Of a stretch of DNA of 64,000 nucleotides, positions 1 to 10,482 are shown piece by piece. Source of the DNA: Metaphire vulgaris. Taxonomy: Eukaryota; Annelida; Clitellata; Crassiclitellata; Megascolecidae. The DNA is taken from positions 9,682,584 to 9,746,583 of the forward strand of contig CM030861.1 in NCBI GenBank assembly GCA_018105865.1, given 5' to 3'. Each line of letters opens with the position of its first letter. Positions within the stretch are counted from its first letter, which is position 1. The position numbers were made by a program, and so were the translations under genes. The notes beneath the pieces were generated by a model, which did no database searches, was not told where the DNA came from, and worked only from the letters and a program-made list of their open reading frames with translations.

Positions 1-137
1 CATATTAAGTGTTCTGTTAATTTTGAATCACTAGGCTTCTTGGTTTGATTGTGCTCTTTATGTGCTTGATTAGTGAGGTTGTCATTGTTTTCTCTGCTGT
101 TTTCTTGCAAATGCCGATCTATAAATACTCAATAAAT

Positions 138-427
138 TAAGGTTGTTAACAGTTAACTGGTCCTAAGAGCAAGGACCGGTCCTTTTAACCTTGACCGGTT
201 AGCCTTAATTTCAATTTGAAGACATCAAAGTGCTTTGATGTAGCCGCGCAGGACACCACCAACATCAAACCACTTTGAAGTAGCAGTGCAGGATGCCAAC
301 CCCAGCGCCCGCCAGCAACATCAAAGCGCTTTGATGTAGGCACAAATCGGGCTGTTATAACAACCGGTTAACCGGTCTTTTTGAACGGTTAACCGGTCCT
401 TTAAAACCAGCGGTTTTAACAACCTTA
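138..427. mobile_element. MITE abutting the CDC42 splice acceptor
   Basis: About 290 bp bounded by inverted TAAGGTTGTTAA / TTAACAACCTTA ends with a probable TA duplication. Inside are repeated CCGGTTAACCGGTC-type palindromes and two copies of a CATCAAAG-N2-CTTTGATG palindrome (223-240 and 319-336), with a degenerate third near 261. The right end lies about 26 bp before the exon at 453. Confidence 0.6.
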
Positions 428-452
428 CTATAAATGGATTTGTTGTGTTCAG

Positions 453-635
453 GTCTTCGACAACTATGCCGTTACTGTTATGATCGGTGGTGAGCCATAC
501 ACTCTCGGCCTGTTCGATACCGCAGGACAGGAAGATTATGATCGTCTCAGGCCGCTCAGCTATCCACAAACTGATGTCTTCCTTGTCTGCTTTTCTGTAA
601 TCTCTCCTTCTTCATTTGAAAATGTCAAAGAAAAG
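453..635 (+). CDS. CDC42: CDC42 exon encoding residues 36-96
   Basis: 61 codons beginning VFDNYAVTV and ending FENVKEK. Acceptor is TTGTGTTCAG ending at 452; donor is GTATGA at 636. It covers the end of switch I and all of switch II, including Gln61 needed for GTP hydrolysis. Confidence 0.97.
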
Positions 636-3600
636 GTATGAGCCTTTTTTCATGGCCTTGTCTACTCTTTGTTTCATATAGAGTTGTGCCTTGCAGAGCC
701 TATTGGGGTCTCTAATTAATAATGATTATTATTCTGTAGTTGAATCACCCTAATGGGGAACTCGGTTATGTTGGAAATGCGACTATGGTGGACACATTTC
801 GAGGTGACTTGAATGTTGTTATGATGGGATTTTACAGTAGTATTAAATTTTGTTTAACCCCTTTACCGGGAACCCTGAATATATCCGTCCATTTTACATT
901 GAGTTACAGTTAAATGCGCGGTAAAGGGGTTAATGCTTCGCTTGGGGAATTGATGTTAATTTTTCATGTTATGTGGTTTGTTCAGCTTTTATTATGGATC
1001 GTGGTGGTGTTTTGTTTGTAGTCCAACTGTATTTCCAATGAATCTAACTCTATAGTCATATTGTTTTATTTCTTTCATCTTAATTACTTGCCTAAGTGTT
1101 TTGTGTCCATGGTATAACTTTTGATTCTGACTAGGTTTGTACCACAGAAGAAAATATAAAAATCAATAAATATCAATTTTTATATACTGCTTTGATAATA
1201 ATGTACTAGTTATCAGCGTAAAGTGCAGTGCGCATCATGTTGATGTCCACTTTGCACTGGTGGACATGTGGGTGTTTGGGGATCGAGCCTAAGGTAATGT
1301 AAAACAGGGCTGTTCTGCCTTTGTTGTGGTGGGAGTGGGTGGTGGGTACCCGGGCAAAACAACGCAGACAAAACGGCGTGTAGAAATTGCCTCTAAATAC
1401 CAACAAAATGGCGCAAAATAAGCGACAGAACAGCGCAAATGATAGGTAAACACAAGAATGGGAATCTCGGGTAAATTAGGTCATGGCCTTCATCATCTCC
1501 CTCCTTTTTAAATGGGTCAGCGGTCAAGCAGCGACATATTGATCGGAGATGTTCATTTGCATTTTTAAAACTTGTGTTTCTCCATGGACGTGTGGTGTAG
1601 CGACTATGGGTAATGAATTTGCCACTAAAGTCATTTTATTGAGTAGATCAGCGGTTCTCAACCTTTATAGTGCCACGACCCTTTTAATTCAATTCCCCAT
1701 TATGTGGCGACTCCCCAACGGTAAAATTATTTTCGCTCACAATGTAAGCTGCTAAAAATAATAATGCTACGACAATCAAAATGTTCGAAATCGTTATTAT
1801 TTAATTGTCTCCATGTCTATCCTCGAATTACAATTATAGTAAAACAACTAGTACGTCATGGGAAATTTTGTACAATAACAAGAAAAGAGACAACCCCATA
1901 TTTCTGATGGTCTCGACCCCTGGCAAACGTCATTCGACCCCCTTGGGGTCGCGACCCACAGTTGAGAACCGCTGGAGTAGATGGATATACGCTGACAATG
2001 GAGTTTTAAAACCCTTATTACATAGCTTACATGGCTCTATTCATTGATGGTCCCTCTGGCGGTAGTAAAGGGAATGTCGGAAGATCGCGCAGTTTTGTCC
2101 GCGCCGTTTTTTGGTAGTGCCTGGGTGGTGACACTGTACGAATCTCTGAATTTATCTGGCCCGTTATCTTCACTTATTCTTCCATTTTAGTTCCATTTTA
2201 GTTCCATTTTTTACTTCCATTTTTTTCCAATTATTCTTCCATCTTTGTGATGTGATATTGCAAGGTGAACTTCAATGTATAGTTGTATACGTAGCCATAC
2301 GACTCCTATGCTTGAGCAGAGAAAACTCCCCCCTTCGTCCCCTTGCTTGCCTGCTCTCTGGCTGCTTCAGCTTTCCGTAATGTAACAACTGGAGTTAGTA
2401 GTAAAACTGTGTAAATGATGTCACATGATTATCTTACACTGGTAATATACCATTTTTACGTGATTGTCACTGCCGCAACTTTTGAATCTCCTTGTGTAGA
2501 TGTATGTTGAACACTGAAGAAGTAAATGCTGCCTTTTAGTTCTATTGACAGCTCTTGGCTATTTTTCCTGCACATTATCATATTTGTTTCGTCTAAACAG
2601 GACACAGTTGTTTGCAGCGCCAAACCCTGATAAATTTTTCTCATGGGGAACAGCCAAAGTGTGATAAAACCCAACTATCGGTTTTACGGGGCAGAAGGGT
2701 TAAATTTTTAGAACCATTGTAGGTCAGTTTTCTTCTACTTTATAATTTTCCTATCTCATATTTGTAATTTTATTTTAACCCCTTCACCGGGAACCCCGAA
2801 TATATACGTCCATTTTACAATTGAGTTACAGTTAAATACGTGGTAAAGGGGTTAAGATTCCTCAAACAAGAAATGTTGTTTTTAGTGGGTTCCTGAAATC
2901 AGTCATCACTGCCAACGTACTCCTTTTCTCCTTGTCGGAACTCAAGTTGACCTACGCGATAACGCGGCCACAATAGAAAAGCTAGCGAAAAATCGACAGA
3001 AGCCAATTACGCTCGAAATGGGTGAGAAACTCGCCAGAGAACTGAAAGCCGTGAAGTACGTTGAATGTTCAGCACTGACTCAGGTTTGTAATATTTTATT
3101 TTGGTTTTTTAACCAGCAAATTTAGGCCGTATTCAAATGCATGTGATATGTGCTTGCATATTTGCAATTTACATGCCATACGATGAACATGGGACTTAAC
3201 CTGTTGAGTCTAGCAATCTGTGTATTCAATAGACTACGAGGCCAAGATATCAACCTTATTGGTGCAAAAGGGTTAATATCCATCTTCTATATGTCATGTG
3301 AGCAGATATGCTAGAGAGCCTGATGCCTAAGACTGTAAGTCATATCCTGAGTGATTGATTTTGAAACGTGATATGAATGAAATCCCAGTTATATCCTGTA
3401 TGAAGGTTTAAAGTTCTTGTTTTGACTATAGCATTGTTTGGATTACAAGATTCCTGCAATAAAAACAGAAACATAACTTGCTGAGTGTAGAGTTGGAAAT
3501 CAATATTAACAGATGGAGAAGCTGGGGAAGAAAATTATCTGTAATAAATTTGCTTTTTAAAAATAATTGCATTGGGCTTAGTATAATTATATTATTGTAA

Positions 3601-4405
3601 ATATTACAATGATCTGTAAATCTGAAAATAGCATTTGAATTATTATTGTAAATATTACAATGATTTGTAAATCTGAAAATAGCATTTGAGTAAGTGGTGA
3701 TGTGAATGAATATAGGTTGACAGTGAGAGAAAATCATAGTAGAGAATTAATAGTTAATTAGTTAATATAAAAACTAATCAATTTGTGATAGAATCTGGCT
3801 TCATTGCTTAGTATTTAGTTTTCATACTATTGAATATAATATGATATTATAATGTTGTATAATATAATAGTACATAATAGTAATAATAATAATAATATTG
3901 GCTAGGGTTGCCAACCGTCCTTTATTTCAAAGGACAGTCCTTTAATGTACCTCTGAGTCCTTGTCCTTTATTGCTTTTATAAAGGACCATGGTTTGTCCT
4001 TTATTTCAAAACTCAAGTCATGAAACCACACATTTCAATTGAAATTTCCTTTTTTTGCTTGTCACCCCATTTCAGAAGGGAGATGACCTTTTTTGCTTGA
4101 CATCGGGAGATGACCTTTTTTGCTTGACATCGTATTTCAGAAGGGAGATGACCTTTTTTGCTTATCACCGCACTTCAGAAGGAAGTTAACCCTTTTTTGA
4201 CACCAAGGTTTTTCTGCACCGGGTGTCCTTTATTGCAATTTGTCAAAGTTGGCAACCCTAATATTGGCACAAATAAATGTTTTACTTGATGGTTTGCAAA
4301 TGTTTTTACTTGTAGAAAGGCTTAAAAAATGTCTTTGATGAGGCGATCTTGGCTGCTTTGGAACCCCCAGAGCAAAAGAAGGCCAAGAAATGCATCCTGC
4401 TTTAG
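453..4405 (+). CDS. CDC42: CDC42 small GTPase (3' part; three exons, 5' exon outside window)
   Basis: Rho-family GTPase that cycles between GDP and GTP at membranes and controls actin, polarity and trafficking. Coding segments are 453-635, 2886-3083 and 4316-4405; all junctions are GT-AG and phase 0. Joined they give 156 residues equal to human CDC42 positions 36-191 without gaps. Visible motifs: the end of switch I (VFDNYAV), the G3 motif [13 protein letters not shown] (Asp57 to Pro69), the G4-type TQVDL, the G5 ECSAL, the Rho insert helix (about 122-135) and a basic tail KKAKK before the CAAX box CILL, whose final Leu predicts geranylgeranylation. The P-loop exon (residues 1-35) lies upstream of base 1. 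Presence of introns and full conservation argue against a processed pseudogene. No second alternative terminal exon of the vertebrate brain type was seen downstream. Confidence 0.97.
854..933. mobile_element. 80-bp palindromic TTAA element, copy 1
   Basis: Starts TTAACCCCTTTACCGGGA and ends CGCGGTAAAGGGGTTAA, so the ends are inverted repeats flanked by TTAA. The core GTCCATTTTACATTGAG is shared with copies at 2775, 48053 and 63155. TTAA flanks suggest piggyBac-type mobilisation. Confidence 0.8.
1649..1974. mobile_element. SPIN/Charlie-like hAT MITE (326 bp)
   Basis: Ends are CAGCGGTTCTCAACC and GTTGAGAACCGCTG, flanked by a perfect 8-bp duplication GAGTAGAT (1641-1648 and 1975-1982). The GGGGTCGCGACCC block next to the right end is typical of the SPIN/Charlie hAT group as I know it. 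No transposase remains inside. Confidence 0.85.
2775..2855. mobile_element. 80-bp palindromic TTAA element, copy 2
   Basis: TTAACCCCTTCACCGGGA to GTGGTAAAGGGGTTAA, close match to the copy at 854. It ends 30 bp before the splice junction at 2886. Confidence 0.8.
2886..3083 (+). CDS. CDC42: CDC42 exon encoding residues 97-162
   Basis: 66 codons from WVPEISHHC to ECSALTQ. Acceptor TTTTTAG ends at 2885; donor GTTTGT follows at 3084. It carries the guanine-recognition TQVDL and SAL motifs and the Rho-specific insert. Confidence 0.97.
3903..4260. mobile_element. hAT-like element with TAGGGTTGCCAAC ends
   Basis: 358 bp between TAGGGTTGCCAAC and GTTGGCAACCCTA, with a perfect 8-bp duplication ATATTGGC on both sides (3895-3902, 4261-4268). 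Internally it carries repeated units containing GATGACCTTTTTTGCTT. It ends 55 bp before the last CDC42 coding exon. Confidence 0.85.
4316..4405 (+). CDS. CDC42: CDC42 terminal coding exon, CAAX box CILL
   Basis: 29 codons plus TAG. Begins [11 protein letters not shown] and ends KKAKKCILL. Acceptor is CTTGTAG ending at 4315. The Cys-Ile-Leu-Leu box and upstream lysines mark a geranylgeranylated, membrane-targeted C terminus. Confidence 0.97.
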   Translation, partial: KGLKNVFDEAILAALEPPEQKKAKKCILL

Positions 4406-4713
4406 AATTCATGTACATCTTGACATTCCTGTATTCAGAGGTTTTTTGAATTTCAGGCAATTTCAGGCAATTTCATGCCAAGATTTGGTTGATTTGTGAA
4501 CTTCAAAAATTGTCACATTATTATTCTGCTTTTTGTAATAGTATGTTTTACTTTGGGGGAAATGACCCTAAAGTGTAGACTGCAAGATTTGTTGAAGTAC
4601 TTTTGACGCACGCCTATGATCGGTGTGCAGTCAGCCACGCCATGTCCTATTTACAGTTGTACTATTTACAGTTGTACTGGTCCGTGCTATGGATGTGATT
4701 TGTGACAATAATG

Positions 4714-4724
4714 TGTTGTTGTTG

Positions 4725-4767
<43 letters not shown>
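4714..4767. repeat. (TTG)n(TTA)n microsatellite
   Basis: Continuous TTG units turning into TTA units, ending at ATATTAAAG. Confidence 0.95.
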
Positions 4768-4769
<2 letters not shown>

Positions 4770-5872
4770 TAAAGTTAAGATTACAGTGGTAACTAATCCA
4801 TAAAGACTACTTGAACACTTTACAATGTCAAAACAGAATCATAACTTGTTGTTGTGTTGCTTTAGTACTTAATATAATTTTAAGGGTGATTTTAATTTGA
4901 ACAAGAGTTTATCAGAATTTGCTTATTTGAGTTTATGTATGTGCTCTTGGAAGCATGTAATATCGTGGTATTTATTATATGGACTCTCAGTGACTCACCG
5001 TTTTTACCTGCATGCTCGTCATTATTTCTTCTTCATGTATGGGTTAGTTTTTCAAAATTCTACGCATTAACATGTGCACTTTATATCTGCATCATGTAAT
5101 TTGTATATTGTCAACAAAAGAATGCTGTACTAAAGACAATTTATTAAGAAAAGCAAACAAAACGTGACTTTCCAATCATTATGACTTAAATGCATAATTA
5201 TATTTAGATTAAGAAGATAGTGTTTAATCAAGCATCCAGCTGATATAACCAATGATCCAATCTGCATGATTGAAAACTGTCACTACGTTGCATGAAAACT
5301 TCTAAACTTCTGTCACTACAATGTCTGGTAAATATGTGATGGAACTAAGAAACTTGTTCATTTCGATGGGTACTTTTATATTTTGTGTCATTATTTTTAG
5401 ATGTTGTCCCCTGACTTGAATCAGAATTTACACAATTACTTTGAGTTTTGGTCTGTGTGGCTGGTGAATTTTGTGAAATCTAAAGTGTGTCTTGCAAGCC
5501 ATCTTAAGTGTTTGTAGATACAGCAACGATAGTAATCTTGCTTTAAATGTAGCCAGGGTGAATTATGTAGATAGAAATTGCTATTTTGTGTGATTTATAG
5601 TACAGTAGAATCCATTTATGACGACCTTTGTCATATGAAGTATAGACCCCATAATGCCATTAGCCATTTTGCCCTGTAGGGCTGATATTTAAGTTTTATG
5701 ATGTATTGATTATACAGTCTGCTGGGGTCAAAATGTTAAAATGGATTTGGTTATAGAGGAACCCAGATATTTTGGATGAAACTGCAGATCCCATGGCATC
5801 TGCTATATTGGGGCTCAGGCTTTTTTACAGGAATTTGCGTTTGGGTGGGTTCCCAAAATTGTGGGGTGTCAA

Positions 5873-6194
5873 TCAGTGGCGTAGCCAAGGGGGTGGGGAT
5901 TAAGCCCCTTGGTTGGACGACCAGAAAATTTTCGGTTGCATATTATTATTCTGCGGGCCTGTGGGTGGAGGGGCACAAAATCGGGTTTTATGTAGCAAGA
6001 AAAGAAAAAAGCAAACAAAAATATCAGTATAGTTGTATAGGCTGTCTGTGCACTCATATAGCACTATTATAACTGACTTGACCAAGCAAAATAATAGGTG
6101 ACCACCTTTTTGCTTGTCAGGATTTTCGAAGTCGGGAAGTGGCTGGATGGTTGGCCGTACCCCGCCCCTTTGGAAAATCCTGGCTACGCCACTG
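5873..6194. mobile_element. hAT-like MITE, CAGTGGCGTAGCC family
   Basis: CAGTGGCGTAGCCAAGG at the left and CCTGGCTACGCCACTG at the right, 322 bp, with imperfect 8-bp flanks GTGTCAAT / GCGTCAGT. Interior has the CCTTTTTGCTTGTCAGG motif seen in other families. Confidence 0.75.
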
Positions 6195-6596
6195 GCGTCA
6201 GTGTCTAGTGTTGAGTACATATCTCTGGGTGATAGCCAGCACCACCCCAGGCAGGGGTGTAGGGGCAGGAGGGTTTCCGTCAAAAACCGGGGTGTAACTC
6301 CCTCTAGCTGGGGGGGTGTAGATAAATCCCTGTTGGGTTCTACTGTTGAATCTTTCTCATATTGTCTCATGTTAAGATGAATTGGTAGTGATTGTAACAT
6401 TTTCTGCAGCTCTCTTTATGTGACGTTTGAATTTATACGTGCAAATCATTGATTTAAGATTATTATTTTTAACCTTGTACGACCAATAAACTTAGTTGCA
6501 AGCTTTAGTTGGTAAGTTCAGAATGTATTACAAGAAGTACCGTAAGGTTCTTGTACTTGGCTGTAGGAAATTAAGTATTTGTGTTAACTAAAACGG

Positions 6597-6602
6597 AATA
6601 AA
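6597..6602 (+). promoter_or_regulatory. Candidate polyadenylation hexamer AATAAA
   Basis: AATAAA followed by GTATGTACTCTTTAGTTTTG, a GT-rich downstream context. A plausible but unproven end of the CDC42 transcript. Confidence 0.3.
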
Positions 6603-7254
6603 GTATGTACTCTTTAGTTTTGTACGTTTATCTCTCCGTCTTACTGATTGAGAGTTTTGTCTAACTCAGATAAGTTTTGCTAAACATTATACAACTAAGC
6701 TATCTGTCACTCTTGTACACTAAAACCCCTTTAAAGTGGGCTTGGATAACATGAAGTCTCAATTGGAACAGATCATTTTATTTGGACTGGTGAAGACTTA
6801 TAATTCTTTGATCCTCTGTTAAGAGGGACATTTTCTTTGGTCAACGAAGTTTGACCACATACAGTGGGACTTTATTATGTATGCACACAGTACTTAGTGG
6901 GTACGGTATATAAATAGTTATGATAAAGTGATATCTAAGACTAAGGTTAAGACTTTGATGTTGTGGGCAATTGAGTGTAATGCATCTCCTGGGGGCTGTC
7001 TCAATGCAGGGAACTAGGCTAAGTCGGTTTGACTTACCAGCTGAGGTTTAGGATTCAGCAAAAATACCATTTTGTGGCATTTTGAACGCTCTAGAATAAA
7101 ATTGAGAAGGAATATATTGACAATCCTAGAACAATTTGACAAACTGAAGATGCATGGAAAAGACAGAGTGGCTTTAATTTGTTTCATCACTCTGCTGAAT
7201 TTTTGCATATCTACGGTATACACCTACTGTAATAATAGTCCTTCCAAAGGCTTA

Positions 7255-7651
7255 GGGGCTGTCCATTAGTTATGTCAACAATTTTTGACCCTCCCCTCTT
7301 GTCAACAACTGTCCACTTTCAGTGACCCCCATAATTACGTCAAAAACTTTTGACCCCCTCCCAGATCAATGACAGGTCCCAATAACAAGGTTAATATTTT
7401 TTGCAGTGATGACCATTTTCCCCTTTTTGCTCATAGAGCGTCAAAATGTGCCGGTGATGACCTTTTAAAACCTTTTTGCCATGCTTTTTCCATTATAATA
7501 AGTAGTATTCCATGAAATTTCCTATTTTTTGATTATTTGTAAAAAGTGAAATTGCATGTTGACGTCAACTTCTCTTGACCCCCCTCCCCCTGTCAACAAC
7601 TCAAACTTTTTCAACCCCCCTAAATTGTTGACGTAATTAATGGACAGTCCC
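7255..7651. mobile_element. Harbinger-like element, TTA flanks
   Basis: GGGGCTGTCCATTAGTTATG at left and its inverted form ending TAATGGACAGTCCC at right, flanked by TTA on both sides. The 3-bp TTA duplication suits PIF/Harbinger. Related copies at 32403 and 32868. Confidence 0.7.
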
Positions 7652-7817
7652 TTATGTCAAACAGGGAATCGATTTTATAACGTTTATGTCGTCTCTAAAA
7701 CCTGTGATACAAGGACGTAGTTATCTTCAGACACGGTTCATCTCTCGATCGAAGTTGTAGCCATTTGATATAATTGATTTTTGAAAGACTGTGTATATAA
7801 TAGTGTCGTTTCGTTTG

Positions 7818-7991
7818 CATTAGCGTCGCCACGGGAGGGGGCAAATGGGGCAACTGCCCCGCCCCCCAACCTGCCCTAGACTACCTACCGGATTCGCGCA
7901 AATCCGGTGAAAAAGTTGTTTATGGAGGGGTGGGAAGATGGGAAAGGAATCTGACAGGCCAGTCTCATTTTTCCTACCCCCCAGCCAAAAA
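7818..7991. mobile_element. Fragment of CAGTGGCGTCGCC MITE family
   Basis: Begins CATTAGCGTCGCCACGGG, contains GGGGCAACTGCCCC and the CACCGGATTTGCGCGAAT block in inverse orientation, and fades into the 17-bp minisatellite. A fuller copy is at 14036. Confidence 0.65.
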
Positions 7992-8191
7992 TTCGAGTCC
8001 AAACGCCCTCCGCATTCAAATTCCCACCACGTTCAAATGCTGACCGCGTCCAAATGCCCTACGCGTCAAAATGCCCACCGCGTTCAAATGCTCACCGTGT
8101 CCAAATGCCCACCGCGTTCAAATGCCCTCCGCGTCCAAATGCTCTCCGCGTTCAAATGCCCTCCGCGTTCAAATGTTCACAGCGTTCATAT
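7992..8191. repeat. 17-bp minisatellite, about 12 units
   Basis: Units like CCCTCCGCGTTCAAATG repeat head to tail with scattered changes. The tract lies between the left part of one MITE family and the right part of another. Confidence 0.9.
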
Positions 8192-8195
8192 GCCC

Positions 8196-8320
8196 TCCAC
8201 TTGTAAATCACATAAACAACTTTAAGGTAGACTGATTTGGGGGGGGGTATATCTACTGATACGATATCAGATAGGCATATCTACTGATAAGCCCCACCCC
8301 GTCGCTACGCCCCTGGTAGA
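8196..8320. mobile_element. 3' half of a CAGGGGCGTAGC-type MITE
   Basis: AAATCACATAAACAACTTTA then AAGGTAGACTGATTTGGG and an end CGTCGCTACGCCCCTGG match the right half of the complete element at 16433. Confidence 0.6.
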
Positions 8321-8584
8321 GCCGCCACGGGTTTGTTATCTGCCAAAAAACAGCAAAAATCATTTAAGAAGATTGGACCATGTGTTAATTACAGTTCTAG
8401 GTTGTCAGTCCGAGGTGTAGGCTTATAGTCGGGTTGTGTGTGGACTACATATTTCAATCATTGCTGAACATATTCGTTCACGCAGAAAAGCCCTCCATGT
8501 TATGAGGCTTGAGCAGTGACGCAAACCTATAGTCAGAAAAACGGTAATGTCCTAATTTCTCGACATAAAACTAATGATGACCTC

Positions 8585-8835
8585 CAGTGGCGTAGTCAAG
8601 ATGGGTTTGAGGGTTAAAACTCCTTGGCTGCCGAAATTTAGACAAAGAGTTTCTATGCATTTTTTTAAAATTTTGGGACGCGATTTTGGGGGGTAAAGCC
8701 CCCTTGGCTACAGAAAAGTAACACGGTGTAAGAGGTGACGACCTCTTTTTTGCTTGTCAAGATTTTTTCGAAGTTGGAAACGATCAGAACCAAAAACCAA
8801 ACCCCCTCCTTCCTGAAATTCTGGCTACGCCATTG
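8585..8835. mobile_element. hAT-like MITE, CAGTGGCGTAG family
   Basis: CAGTGGCGTAGTCAAG to CTGGCTACGCCATTG, 251 bp, with target duplication ATGACCTC / ATGATCTC (7 of 8). Confidence 0.75.
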
Positions 8836-9265
8836 ATGATCTCTTTTTGCTTGTCGGAATTTTTATGGCGAAATAAAGCACAGCAAAACTAATGATGACC
8901 CATTTTTTTAAAGAAAAAAAAACATCCATGACCACATCGTTAAGGGCATGACCTCCCCCAAAAAATTACCGATGTCAGTAGGCCTACACGAGGACAACAT
9001 GGGCAGTAGTTTGCGTGCGTGGGCTCAAGGTTGTTTTTGTTTAGCCTAGTGTTATTAGATCTTCACTGGACTGTGATGCATAGGACCTACGTGCCACCAG
9101 GGCACTGTAATATCAGTTCATGATAAGCAATATGTCAATAATTACAGCATTGTCTAACAGGTGGGACAATTGTGTCTGGTGTCCGACTCAGAAACGACCT
9201 CATACTTTCTGATGAAAGATTAATTTTGCACAGTATCATGATGCAAAAACTATGTCGCAATAACG

Positions 9266-9464
9266 CAGTGGCGGCTCTAGGGTTTGGCAAGTGGGGGGGG
9301 GCCGTTGGGGTGGCAACTTCTAATAATCATGGGGCCAACCATTTGTTGTTTAATGTATGTAGCATTAAGTATAGGGTCCCAACTGGGGGGGGGGGCACTG
9401 AGGGCCAAACACTCAATAGGGGGCACGGGCCCCCTGCCGCCCTCCCCCGGTGGAGCCGCCACTG
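9266..9464. mobile_element. hAT-like MITE, CAGTGGCGGCTC family, copy 1
   Basis: 199 bp from CAGTGGCGGCTCTAGG to GGTGGAGCCGCCACTG with perfect 8-bp flanks CAATAACG. Interior signature CCAACCATTTGTTG and TAAGTATAGGGTCCCAACTG is shared by all copies. No coding capacity. Confidence 0.9.
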
Positions 9465-9731
9465 CAATAACGGTACAAATGAGCTGAAAATGACGACATG
9501 AACAAACACTGACGTTTAAGATCAGAGATAATAATAATTACCCAGTGAAAAAGCAACTTGATTGTTTAATGGCGCCATTGTCAAAGCATTGTCCGTTACG
9601 AACAATGGTACGGAGAAAAAGTTGCACGACCATATCACTCACAATGAATACATTGTAATCATCGAAATCTATCTAGCCTAAGTGCGCAGACTACCGGGTA
9701 TTTACGGTACTCTGCCACTGCCTCGCCTCAC

Positions 9732-10482
9732 TATTTGCGTAGCCACGGGGGCAAGGGCCCACCCCAAGCAGTGTTTTATACAGGCCTGTTAGGAGGGGAG
9801 ATTTTCCGCCCAAAATTTCAAAATTCCCCCCACCCACCAAAAAAAATCCCAGCACTTACACAAATTTTGCATTGAACTGTGTCTTTTCCCCTCCAACCAA
9901 GTCGATTTGCCCCCTCCCCAAAGCCTCAACCCCCCAAGCCCAAAGGCCTGGAGTCTGGATAAAACACTGGCCCCAAGACCGGTTGGGAGCGGTCTTGGGA
10001 TTTGCGTAAAAGCGTTGAGAATTTTTTTTTGGGGGGGGGGGCAGGTTGCATGCAGGCCCGACGAGAGAAATTCCGGGCCCCTGTGCAGAATGGCCGGTGG
10101 GTCATTGAGAATCTGAACATTTCTTGACGACCTTTTTTGCTTGTCACCCCTTTCCTCTTTTTTCTTTTTTACGTCTTAAAAAGTAGCTGATGACCTTTTT
10201 TTGCTTGCCACCCTTTTCACGCCCGTCCCGGGTCCCCCTTTAGCTCGCCGGGCCCCCTTCTGCATTAGAGTTATTCATATTATTGTTAATTATACATATT
10301 CATAATCGCCCCCCCCCGACCGCCGGGCCCCTGTGCACTTGCCCCAAAAAGAATACGTGAATGAATGTTCGAAGAACTCCTTGACGAGCTTTTTTAGCTC
10401 GTCGGAGACTCCCTCTTCCTTCCCCCTCCCAAAAAAAATATCGATGTGCCCTCCCTATTCCGAAATCCTGGCTGCGCCACTG
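9732..10482. mobile_element. Composite CAGTGGCGTAGCC-type element with nested insertions
   Basis: Left end TATTTGCGTAGCCACGGGGG and right end ATCCTGGCTGCGCCACTG are flanked by CGCCTCAC / CGCCTAAC (7 of 8). A second element with its own duplication lies inside at 9769-9969, and the interior near 10050-10330 looks like further insertions rich in GGGCCC. Contains a hairpin GACGAGC-T-rich-GCTCGTC near 10380. Confidence 0.65.
9769..9969. mobile_element. Nested hAT-like MITE, CAGTGTTTTAT family
   Basis: CAGTGTTTTATACAGGCCTG to GGAGTCTGGATAAAACACTG, 201 bp, flanked by ACCCCAAG / GCCCCAAG. Sister copy at 59877. Confidence 0.85.

Larger units (their letters stand above)
636..2885 (+). other. CDC42: CDC42 intron between residues 96 and 97
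   Basis: 2,250-bp intron. It holds an 80-bp TTAA element near each end and one SPIN/Charlie-like hAT MITE. No conserved coding sequence was seen in the remainder. Confidence 0.9.
4406..6630 (+). other. Probable CDC42 3' UTR and downstream
   Basis: AT-rich, no conserved ORF. It contains a (TTG)n(TTA)n tract at 4714-4767 and one CAGTGGCGTAGCC MITE at 5873-6194. AATAAA hexamers occur at 6485-6490 and 6597-6602, the second followed by a GT-rich stretch. How far the transcript extends cannot be decided from sequence alone. Confidence 0.5.

Noticed and set aside
5604..5770. Tigger-like element starting CAGTAGAATCCATTTATGAC
   Set aside because: Only one recognisable end; the opposite terminus could not be placed, so it was not listed as a feature.
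4316..6400. Second alternative C-terminal CDC42 exon as in vertebrates
   Set aside because: No second [15 protein letters not shown] exon is visible downstream of 4405.
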